Positions 1 through 4,774 of a stretch of DNA of 6,502 nt are shown here, piece by piece. The stretch is from Bacteroidetes bacterium UBA5543 (lineage in GTDB: Bacteria; Bacteroidota; Bacteroidia; Chitinophagales; Chitinophagaceae). How positions within the stretch are numbered: position 1 is the stretch's first letter; each line of letters begins with the position of its first letter. The stretch covers positions 15,668 through 22,169 of the forward strand of contig DINJ01000180.1 of NCBI GenBank assembly GCA_002423665.1. Reading direction: 5' to 3'. The notes under the pieces are model-generated. The model made no database searches and was not told the origin of the DNA. It saw nothing but the letters and a program-made list of their open reading frames with translations. The position numbers were made by a program, and so were the translations under genes.

Positions 1-66
1 ACCGATAAAAAAGCCCAATGGCAGAGTATATTATCGCGTTTCAGTGCTCAAGGCGCACCGAGATAG
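1..66 (+). CDS. C-terminal end of an unidentified upstream gene (partial)
   Basis: Frame 1 is open from the left edge to a TAG at 64-66. It encodes 21 residues, TDKKAQWQSILSRFSAQGAP plus a final R. The mixed, soluble-looking composition (KAQW, LSRF) is plausible as the tail of a plasmid gene. It is followed by about 100 bp of non-coding DNA with a hairpin. It lies on the same strand as the primase-like gene and could be the preceding member of the same transfer operon. The fragment is too short to name, and an accidental open frame is possible. Confidence 0.45.
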   Translation, partial: TDKKAQWQSILSRFSAQGAPR

Positions 67-104
67 ACATTTTATGCCGGAATAACACCAGTCCTATTTA
101 AAGC

Positions 105-135
105 AGGAAAGAAACTGTCGGTTCGTTTCTTTCCT
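105..135 (+). terminator. 11-bp perfect stem-loop between genes
   Basis: The arms at 105-115 (AGGAAAGAAAC) and 125-135 (GTTTCTTTCCT) are perfectly complementary around a 9-nt loop. The left arm is purine except for its last base, the right arm pyrimidine except for its first. There is no immediate T-run; a run of six T lies 16 nt further on (151-156), just before the Shine-Dalgarno of the next gene. It may be a weak terminator, an mRNA-end stabiliser, or a control element for the gene at 169. The structure is clear but its role is inferred. Confidence 0.5.
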
Positions 136-168
136 ATTCCAAGACATCAATTTTTTAGGAAGCACAAC

Positions 169-1080
169 ATGAATGTTGACTATGCGAATACATTACCCTT
201 GTCCGAAATCCTGAATAATCTGGGATATTCACCGATAAAGCAGAAAGGGAAATACCACTGGTACCATTCCCCATTTGACAGGAAACGTGAACAGCAAATC
301 AAAATCAATACCTCAACCAATCAATGGATTGATCCCAACACACAAACAGCAGGGGATGTGATTGATTTTGTCTGCGCTTATCTGCAATCCCAAGGTGTGT
401 CATATAATGTAGTAGATGCGCTTCGCTTTTTGCAAAACACAATAGGTTTTGTGAGGATTAATCCTGTCTATGTAACAGATTATAATGAACAAGACAGCGC
501 TCTAACCCTCGTAAAAGCCAAACCAATTACCAGTAACGGGCTTATTGAGTATTTGCGTAACAGGCATATTCCTCTGCCTATTGCCTCAAAACATCTAAAA
601 GAAGTGCATATCCGCAACACAAAGACGAACAAGAAAATTATAGCTCTCGGATTAAAGAACGAAGAAAAGGGATATGCGATACGAACACCCTATATGAAAG
701 CCAGTATAGGATGTCGAGCTGTAACATTTATTCGTGGTAAAGTGCCAAAGCCGCCGGGCATCCACATTTTTGACGATGCGATGGACTATCTATCCATTAT
801 CGCGCTTAACAATGGCCAGCCATTCCACGATGATGCAATTATTCTGAATTGTCTGTCACGTCTTGATGAAGCAACAGCCTATATCAGGAATTACGGCTAT
901 CAAAAAGCCTATACCTGGCTCGACAATGACGAATTTGGTAAACAGGCAACACAGTCCTTTGACGAGTTTTTCAAACCGCAGGAAGTTCTTTCTCATTTTC
1001 AGATGAATCGGGTTTATAGGGGCTTCAAGGACGCCAATGATTGGCATGTAACCAAGAACAAGCCGGCAAGCATCACCTAA
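169..1080 (+). CDS. Toprim-domain primase-like protein (DnaG-type, mobile-element family)
   Basis: This 303-aa protein has the layout of the Toprim proteins carried by conjugative elements, especially in Bacteroidota. The N-terminus (about 20-70) resembles a degenerate CHC2 zinc-finger domain: YHWYHSPFDRKREQQIKIN, then NQWIDPNTQTAGDVIDFV. The zinc-binding cysteines are missing and only the SPFR-like core is left. A linker with EYLRNRHIPLPIASKHL (127-143) precedes the Toprim core: IHIFDDAMDYLSII (198-211), then LDNDEFGKQA (251-260, the DxD-type metal motif). Known relatives have Glu in the first motif (FEGxxD); here it is Asp (FDD), which may affect metal-dependent catalysis. The likely role is primer synthesis on transferred single-stranded DNA. 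The ATG is preceded by AGGA at 157-160 with 8-nt spacing. It is first in an operon with the methyltransferase 30 bp downstream. The family assignment is firm; activity is not established. Confidence 0.85.
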   Translation: MNVDYANTLPLSEILNNLGYSPIKQKGKYHWYHSPFDRKREQQIKINTSTNQWIDPNTQTAGDVIDFVCAYLQSQGVSYNVVDALRFLQNTIGFVRINPVYVTDYNEQDSALTLVKAKPITSNGLIEYLRNRHIPLPIASKHLKEVHIRNTKTNKKIIALGLKNEEKGYAIRTPYMKASIGCRAVTFIRGKVPKPPGIHIFDDAMDYLSIIALNNGQPFHDDAIILNCLSRLDEATAYIRNYGYQKAYTWLDNDEFGKQATQSFDEFFKPQEVLSHFQMNRVYRGFKDANDWHVTKNKPASIT

Positions 1081-1110
1081 GCTTCAACCATAACATAAGA
1101 GAGAACTGAA

Positions 1111-2004
1111 TTGAGACATGGAAGCCTGTTTTCCGGTGGTGGTGGTTTTGACCTCGCTGCCGAAATGGTCGGTTGGCAAAATGTTTTTCATTGTGAGAAA
1201 GACAAGTTTTGTCAGCACATCCTTAAACACTATTGGCCAAAAGCTGAAACCCTAACTGACATTAAGGAGTTCAATGCAGAAAAATACAAAGGTAAAATCG
1301 ACATTATTACAGGCGGGTTCCCGTGCCAGCCATTTAGTGCTGCCGGGAAGCGCCGAGGCACAGCAGATGACCGCTACCTCTGGCCAGACATGCTTAGAAT
1401 TATTCACGAAGTCCAGCCCGCATGGGTCGTGGGCGAAAACGTTTACGGGCTTATTAATTGGCAGGAAGGATTGGTTTTCGACAAGGTGCAATCTGACCTG
1501 GAAGCTCAAGGCTACGAAGTCGCAGCGTTTGTATTGCCAGCTACAGCTATCAATGCGCCGCATCAAAGATACCGGGTGTGGGTCATTGCATACCATCCTG
1601 AATATGCCGCCAAAAGGCATCCGCAAACTCATTCCGACACCGACAGCATTCGACGGAAACTCACCGTCACTTGCCGGAACGCTGCGAAAAGACGAAAACG
1701 CGGACAATGCCAGCACATTGACTGCCTATGTACGTCAGAACAGAGCCAAATTGACACCACAAAGCTGCCATGCTCCATCCCGCAAAAAATCATCCGCCTT
1801 GCCGGAAAGGACTGGCAGGACTGGCCAACTCAATCCCCGCTTTGTTGCCGAGATGATGGGCTTCCCACCGAACTGGACGGAATTGCCTTTCGTAAGTGGA
1901 GAAACCAATCCATAAAAATGTACGGCAATGCGATTGTACCCCAAGTAGCCATGCGCATTTTAAAAACCATCCAAGCCTATGAAGCCCAGAAACAAACCCA
2001 ATAA
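1111..2004 (+). CDS. DNA (cytosine-5) methyltransferase
   Basis: The 297-aa product would transfer a methyl group from SAM to C5 of cytosine. Visible motifs: I, HGSLFSGGGGFDLAAE (3-18), with Gly where relatives usually have Ile (FSGIGG); IV, GGFPCQPFSAAGKR (68-81), with catalytic Cys72; VI, WVVGENVYGL (105-114), the ENV motif; VIII, APHQRYRVWVIA (149-160); X, KMYGNAIVPQVA (269-280). The stretch between VIII and X (about 161-265) should hold the target-recognition domain and motif IX (x-GFP). In this frame it is basic, Cys-containing and without motif IX, while a motif-IX-like sequence lies in the overlapping +1 frame. The start is TTG: there is no in-frame ATG nearby, and relatives begin at exactly this point (MxHGSLFSG). 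A weak purine-rich SD (AAGAGAGA) precedes it. No restriction enzyme gene is adjacent, so it looks like an orphan methylase protecting the element. Target sequence unknown. Confidence 0.88.
   Translation: MRHGSLFSGGGGFDLAAEMVGWQNVFHCEKDKFCQHILKHYWPKAETLTDIKEFNAEKYKGKIDIITGGFPCQPFSAAGKRRGTADDRYLWPDMLRIIHEVQPAWVVGENVYGLINWQEGLVFDKVQSDLEAQGYEVAAFVLPATAINAPHQRYRVWVIAYHPEYAAKRHPQTHSDTDSIRRKLTVTCRNAAKRRKRGQCQHIDCLCTSEQSQIDTTKLPCSIPQKIIRLAGKDWQDWPTQSPLCCRDDGLPTELDGIAFRKWRNQSIKMYGNAIVPQVAMRILKTIQAYEAQKQTQ
1264..1269 (+). promoter_or_regulatory. Shine-Dalgarno for an internal +1-frame ATG
   Basis: AAGGAG lies 4 nt before an ATG at 1274 that opens a 213-codon frame inside the methyltransferase gene. 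It is one of the better ribosome-binding matches in the window, better than the one before the methyltransferase TTG itself. The spacing is a little short. In the main frame these bases simply encode part of IKEF, so coincidence is possible. Confidence 0.35.
1274..1915 (+). CDS. Overlapping +1-frame ORF with methyltransferase TRD/motif-IX-like sequence
   Basis: This 213-aa frame lies wholly inside the C5-methyltransferase gene. Unlike an ordinary shadow frame, parts look like true protein. KLIPTPTAFDG (118-128) resembles the LxPTPTAxD segments of phage and Bacteroidota C5-methyltransferase recognition regions. GQLNPRFVAEMMGFPPNWTE (184-203) resembles the motif-IX region (LxPxFVxxMMGxPxxW) of those enzymes. 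The middle stretch (GSWAKTFTGLLIGRKDWFST, then LTWKL) is, from memory, also found in database proteins, though those may be the same alternative frame. Either it is translated independently (AAGGAG at 1264-1269), or it is reached by frameshifting, or the main gene has suffered paired frameshifts. Rejoining the frames near 1880 gives motif IX followed about 20 residues later by motif X, the usual family spacing. Whether it is expressed is unknown. Confidence 0.45.
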   Translation: MQKNTKVKSTLLQAGSRASHLVLPGSAEAQQMTATSGQTCLELFTKSSPHGSWAKTFTGLLIGRKDWFSTRCNLTWKLKATKSQRLYCQLQLSMRRIKDTGCGSLHTILNMPPKGIRKLIPTPTAFDGNSPSLAGTLRKDENADNASTLTAYVRQNRAKLTPQSCHAPSRKKSSALPERTGRTGQLNPRFVAEMMGFPPNWTELPFVSGETNP

Positions 2005-2018
2005 GAAAGGAAAATCAC

Positions 2019-2411
2019 ATGCAACTTCTGACACAGGAACAAAAAGAGCTACTACTAAAAAATGGACTGCCGGAAAACCGTGACAAAGACCATCCCCCTG
2101 TCGTTAAACTATTCCTGCCGGAAACGGCTTGCACCTGGCTTTTAAGTGAGCTTGACCACGAAGAGCCCAATATTGCTTTTGGGCTGTGTGACCTGGGAAT
2201 GGGATTTCCTGAACTCGGTTCCGTTTTTCTATCTGAATTGGACGAAATCCGTTCGCCTCGATTAAAGCTACCAGTTGAACGAGATTTACATTTTAATGCT
2301 GAATACCCGCTTTCTGTTTATGCAGATGCAGCCCGAATGTGTAGTGCCATTACTGAAAACAAGCAATTACTCGCCCAAGCTGCAAGTCGTACTACCCCTA
2401 AAAACAGTTGA
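2019..2411 (+). CDS. DUF2958 domain protein
   Basis: A 130-aa soluble protein matching the DUF2958 family, which is common on plasmids and conjugative elements and has no established function. The recognisable core is LLTQEQKELLLKNG (3-16), then a hydrophobic stretch with FLPETACTWLLSELD (32-46), then FGLCDLGMGFPELG (54-67) and FLSELDEIRSPRLKLPVERD (70-89). The last is the family's most typical signature (SLxELxxIRxxxLxLPIERDxxF). The tail from about 95 is less conserved. The ATG has AAAGGA at 2006-2011 with 7-nt spacing, and it starts 14 bp after the methyltransferase stop, so it is surely co-transcribed with it. The gene ends in TGA, which matters for judging the in-frame TGA in the AlpA-like gene. 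No catalytic residues can be named. Confidence 0.8.
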   Translation: MQLLTQEQKELLLKNGLPENRDKDHPPVVKLFLPETACTWLLSELDHEEPNIAFGLCDLGMGFPELGSVFLSELDEIRSPRLKLPVERDLHFNAEYPLSVYADAARMCSAITENKQLLAQAASRTTPKNS

Positions 2412-2713
2412 GTTGCCCATAAGGAGGGTATGACGCGGATTCTGGACATTAATATTTTGTTATGTCGTCTTTAAGCGCCAGCTTCAGACCAATATACTGA
2501 TTGTGTTTGTTCGTAAATGGCATTGTGTAATCTCTTTCATTCAGGCGGGATCAACAGTTGTGTACAGGATATTAACCGTGTCGTTCGCGCCACCAACTAA
2601 AATTTTCCCCTGCCATGGCATTCCTCGCGAGACAAAATTTCAGCCGGCTTGCTCACTATGCCCCGGTTGTTTCATATCCTGCAACTGTTAACCCCAAATG
2701 AAAGGAACATCCA
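2412..2713 (+). other. 300-bp non-coding gap with palindromes before the ArdC-like gene
   Basis: No convincing gene. The left part has AAGGAGGG (2421-2428) almost touching an ATG (2430) that opens only a 14-codon frame (MTRILDINILLCRL, stop at 2472-2474). The spacing is too short for good initiation, so it may be a leader-peptide relic or chance. The right part is dominated by the inverted repeat and the cluster of short palindromes described separately. The ribosome-binding site of the next gene, AAAGGA (2701-2706), lies at the right end. Confidence 0.6.
2553..2689 (+). repeat. Foldable inverted-repeat element with nested palindromes
   Basis: AACAGTTG (2553-2560) and CAGGATAT (2565-2572) are complementary to CAACTGTT (2682-2689) and ATATCCTG (2674-2681). 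The left arm differs only by a 4-nt bulge (TGTA). The stem continues inward with AACCG (2574-2578) against CGGTT (2664-2668). Inside lie four perfect palindromes within 51 bp: AAAATTTT (2599-2606), TGCCATGGCA (2611-2620), CTCGCGAG (2624-2631) and AGCCGGCT (2642-2649). The element ends 24 bp before the ArdC-like start codon. Candidates are a single-strand-dependent promoter as in the leading regions of F-like plasmids, a protein-binding or oriT-associated site, or a small MITE-like insertion, though no target duplication is evident. Confidence 0.6.
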
Positions 2714-2959
2714 ATGACACAGTTCGACACACAAGTAAACTTCGTAACTGGCCGAGAGTATAAAGGCGACAACGCACAACTCCTGAACGATGAAATGTCA
2801 GGCAAAGGTTACACCTCCAATGAATGGGCGACCCTGAAACAGTGGAACGCCAATGGTGAGGTAGTCCGCAAGAAAGAGAAAGGCGTGAAAATTAGCTTTA
2901 ACAGTAAGAAAGGCGAAAAGCAAGCTTTTCTGTTTAATCGCTGCCAATTGGAAGAGTAA
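2714..2959 (+). CDS. Small ArdC N-domain-like (DUF1738-type) putative antirestriction protein
   Basis: The 81-aa product resembles the N-terminal single-stranded-DNA-binding domain of ArdC antirestriction proteins. VNFVTGREYKGDNAQLLNDE (8-27) matches the family's NPxTGxxYxGxNxxLL. GYTSNEWATLKQWNANGEVV (32-51) matches GYxxxxWxTxKQxxxxGxxV, and RKKEKGVKISF (52-62) matches VRKGEKGxxIxF. Full ArdC is around 300 aa, with a C-terminal metalloprotease-like domain (HExxH). That half is absent: the gene stops cleanly at TAA just before an inverted repeat, and I see no HExxH in the AT-rich reading frame that follows. It may work as a stand-alone DNA-binding domain or be a remnant. The ATG has AAAGGA at 2701-2706 with 7-nt spacing. 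Its place after a methyltransferase fits protection of incoming DNA. Confidence 0.7.
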   Translation: MTQFDTQVNFVTGREYKGDNAQLLNDEMSGKGYTSNEWATLKQWNANGEVVRKKEKGVKISFNSKKGEKQAFLFNRCQLEE

Positions 2960-2961
2960 TA

Positions 2962-3015
2962 TTTAACTTAAAGACAGAGCTTCATGATTGAAGCTCTGTT
3001 TCATTCAAAGTTAAA
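2962..3015 (+). terminator. Nested inverted repeat, probable terminator after the ArdC-like gene
   Basis: The inner stem ACAGAGCTTC (2974-2983) with GAAGCTCTGT (2990-2999) is a perfect 10-bp match around a 6-nt loop (ATGATT) and is followed by TTTCATT. The outer arms TTTAACTT (2962-2969) and AAGTTAAA (3008-3015) form a second, concentric 8-bp stem. It begins 2 bp after the TAA of the ArdC-like gene, the usual place for a rho-independent terminator, although the T-run is short. The symmetry would also let it act on leftward transcription. Confidence 0.75.
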
Positions 3016-3029
3016 CGTGAAAAATTTAA

Positions 3030-3058
3030 TTGACGATTTTGTATTTTAACAATATAAT
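3030..3058 (+). promoter_or_regulatory. Strong sigma70-type promoter for the AT-rich gene
   Basis: TTGACG (3030-3035) and TATAAT (3053-3058) are separated by exactly 17 bp, in AT-rich surroundings, just past the terminator-like repeat. The expected start of transcription is near 3065, which leaves a leader of about 50 nt before the GTG at 3118. This is the -35/-10 architecture of proteobacterial or Gram-positive housekeeping promoters, not the TTTG/TAnnTTTG type of Bacteroidota. Confidence 0.75.
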
Positions 3059-3117
3059 TATTCGTAAATTACTGTCAGCATAAAACTATAACAGATAGTG
3101 AGAAGGGGAGATACGAA

Positions 3118-3324
3118 GTGCTATTTAGACGCTTAGTCATTACACTAAGTACATTTATTGACAATTGCCAATCGCTTTTTTACAAAAGCGATGCAAGAAG
3201 GTTTCTAGATGATCTTAAAAATCCCAAATCCCAACTAAATAAAAACAATGATAGTTTGAAAAATTTAACCAATAAACAGAATGAAAATGTTACAGAAAGA
3301 GAAAACAGACTGACGAATAACTAG
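3118..3324 (+). CDS. Unrecognised 68-aa ORF, likely first part of an interrupted gene
   Basis: The GTG start is supported by AAGGGGAG at 3103-3110 with 7-nt spacing and by the sigma70 promoter upstream. Residues 1-35 look folded (LFRRLVITLSTFIDNCQSLF, then DARRFLDDLKN). From 36 the chain is an Asn/Lys/Glu-rich, probably disordered linker. It ends at a TAG (3322-3324), and the same frame stays open beyond the stop for another 1 kb. The next possible starts (TTG 3328, ATG 3373) have no Shine-Dalgarno. This suggests one gene of about 410 codons split by an amber codon, though a short leader protein coupled to a second gene is possible. A second promoter-like pair, TTGACA (3158-3163) with TACAAA (3181-3186) at 17 bp, lies inside. 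I do not recognise the protein. Confidence 0.55.
   Translation: MLFRRLVITLSTFIDNCQSLFYKSDARRFLDDLKNPKSQLNKNNDSLKNLTNKQNENVTERENRLTNN
3171..3192 (+). promoter_or_regulatory. 9-bp hairpin early in the AT-rich gene
   Basis: ATCGCTTTT (3171-3179) pairs perfectly with AAAAGCGAT (3184-3192) around the loop TTAC. Immediately upstream lies a near-palindrome, ATTGACAATTGCCAAT (3157-3172), that overlaps a consensus -35 hexamer. Together these could be an operator or an mRNA hairpin near the translation start. In protein terms the region is ordinary coding sequence, so the role is only inferred. Confidence 0.35.
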
Positions 3325-3327
3325 CAC

Positions 3328-4350
3328 TTGCAGGTAGATTTGCTAACCCTGAAGTATAAAAACAAAAAAAGCATGAATAGACTTCTAAAAGACAGTATTG
3401 CATTTGGAAAATACAGTCAAAGCATAGTAGAAATCTACATAACAATAAATGATAAAATACGATTTATTAATGATGTGTCAATCCCATCAAGTATGCATCT
3501 TGAACGGTATGTCTTGTTAAGTAGTAAAGCATACTCCGAAGGCATACCATCTAAACATCTTCTGGATGGCGCTCTTAATAATCTATCGTTAGCTTTATAC
3601 CAGTCATTTGGCCAACTTTTAAATACTTACTATAATGTCATATCTACAAAGCTGAAAACATATACTCCACAAACAATTAGTTACAAATTCCCATGGTTTC
3701 AAGAATTTACGTTTAAGCATAACTCAATAGCAAGATTACTTCAGTCGTCAATTAAATTATTAGACCACAATCCCATTATTCCCAAAGACACTCTGAGGAA
3801 ATTAGTACAAACGGAAACATATTTTGAAGATTGCTGGAGTTATATTATTTCTTTTGAACCGGAAATGAATAAGGTTGATTTATCTAATCGGCTTGGGAAA
3901 ATTTACAGTATAGGAATGACTGTTGCCGCAGGAATGCTTATTCCAATCGGGCTTTACATGTTAAACAAGAACGATCATCAGAATATTGAGCATGCAAGTA
4001 ACATATATGAAGACCGAAGTATTGATAGTTCCTTTTCTAGAGCGAGAATAGTCCCTGCTGACATGTTACCAAGTTTAGATTTAAGACTGCACAGCCCTAA
4101 GATTTCGGAATTATTCAATGTAATCAATGAATTTGAAATTGGAAATGTTAAACAGAAAGAAAATAAGCATCATCCAATTCGTTATTATTATGAAGTTATA
4201 CCCATCGATCGTAAGACGAAAAAAATCACATATACAATTAGTTTAGACATACTGTTTGTGAACAAATCTGACACATCTATAGAAATGTATACTCCAACCC
4301 AATTTAAGCAATTTGTTTCCGAGCACCGGCAAGCGCAAACAATGAGATAA
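3328..4350 (+). CDS. Unrecognised AT-rich membrane-anchored protein (continues the previous frame)
   Basis: A reading frame of 340 codons, in frame with 3118-3324 and separated from it only by a TAG and one codon. If it is translated on its own, the starts are TTG 3328 or ATG 3373, neither with a ribosome-binding site. The N-terminal part (about 20-185) is mostly helical in character, with aromatic and Leu-rich segments (LSLALYQSFGQLLNTYYNVI at 86-105). One likely membrane segment follows, IYSIGMTVAAGMLIPIGLYM (192-211). The C-terminal domain (about 212-340) is hydrophilic and probably rich in beta strands (IRYYYEVIPI, KITYTISLDILFV). No enzyme motif is visible. The base composition is clearly more AT-rich than the neighbours and Asn/Lys/Ile codons abound, which suggests separate acquisition. 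Its own promoter and position at the convergence point suit cargo, perhaps defence or surface related, but function is unknown. Confidence 0.65.
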   Translation: MQVDLLTLKYKNKKSMNRLLKDSIAFGKYSQSIVEIYITINDKIRFINDVSIPSSMHLERYVLLSSKAYSEGIPSKHLLDGALNNLSLALYQSFGQLLNTYYNVISTKLKTYTPQTISYKFPWFQEFTFKHNSIARLLQSSIKLLDHNPIIPKDTLRKLVQTETYFEDCWSYIISFEPEMNKVDLSNRLGKIYSIGMTVAAGMLIPIGLYMLNKNDHQNIEHASNIYEDRSIDSSFSRARIVPADMLPSLDLRLHSPKISELFNVINEFEIGNVKQKENKHHPIRYYYEVIPIDRKTKKITYTISLDILFVNKSDTSIEMYTPTQFKQFVSEHRQAQTMR

Positions 4351-4440
4351 TTTCAATAGGTAATTACTTCTTTTTTTAGAGCTATCATTTTTCCGTATAA
4401 AATCTCACAGTACGTTTACCATTTATTCCCATTTTTCTAA
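4351..4440. other. T-rich convergent intergenic gap
   Basis: The rightward unknown gene and the leftward AlpA-like gene end facing each other here. There is a run of seven T (4370-4376) but no good GC stem before it; only a short palindrome, GTAATTAC, precedes it. No open frame of interest is present on either strand. Confidence 0.5.
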
Positions 4441-4638
4441 TCAGTGGTTATTTTTTCTATATAAGCATTTTATATCTTCAACTCGTCATGCTGTAATACA
4501 AGAGCCCAACTTCACAGACTTCGGGAAACGTCCTGATTTCACACTATTCCACCAAGTTGTTTTGCTAACAGGGATATTGTACAAAACGACTGGCATGCGT
4601 ACAACACCAGTTTCAGGAGGTTTCATATTTTCGGTCAT
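4441..4638 (-). pseudogene. AlpA-family DNA-binding regulator/excisionase, interrupted by TGA
   Basis: The leftward frame has the small MerR-like helix-turn-helix typical of AlpA regulators of prophage and integrative-element excision: VVRMPVVLYNIPVSKTTWWN, then SVKSGRFPKSVKLGSCITA. The family pattern is LRxxxVxxxxxxSxSTxWxxVKxGxFPxPVKLGxRxxxWxxxDI. Directly after CITA comes TGA (4486-4488), and beyond it the same frame reads RVEDIKCLYRKNNH and stops at 4441-4443. The family has Trp at the TGA position (xxWRVEDI), so a TGG to TGA change is the simple reading. TGG is used for Trp in the other genes, and DUF2958 ends in TGA, so a recoded genetic code is unlikely. I choose ATG 4638 (MTENMKPPE) as start; ATG 4626 is also possible. 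An in-frame ATG at 4707 gives an N-terminus without family resemblance. Confidence 0.7.
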
Positions 4639-4774
4639 GGATAACGTTCTGCCCATGCAAAATATATTCGCATCATGCCAGATGATCCTACCAAATTGGC
4701 GAAGCATCTAAAGACGACATTTAATAACTGGCTTGGTAAATCTGCAAGTAATGGACATTATACTCCCAAAGACA

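Noticed and set aside
1252..1944. Leftward frames opposite the methyltransferase gene (1252-1716 and 1735-1944)
   Set aside because: No recognisable motifs, no start signals, and they lie antisense to a clear gene. Unlike the +1 sense frame, they show no family resemblance.
2503..2691. 62-codon GTG-started frame with several cysteines (ends CISCN-type)
   Set aside because: It has no ribosome-binding site and overlaps the inverted-repeat and palindrome element almost completely; the composition looks like translated non-coding DNA.
4357..4378. T-run after a short palindrome as a rho-independent terminator
   Set aside because: The stem (GTAATTAC) is only AT-rich and self-symmetric, with almost no loop; it is too weak to call.
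2462..4719. 12-bp inverted match ATGTCGTCTTTA (2462-2473) versus its complement at 4708-4719
   Set aside because: A few 12-bp matches are expected by chance in a window of this size, and neither the flanks nor the context extend it.
4757..4762. Reverse-strand TATAAT as a promoter for the AlpA-like gene
   Set aside because: There is no acceptable -35 hexamer at 16-18 bp, and it lies about 120 bp before the chosen start.
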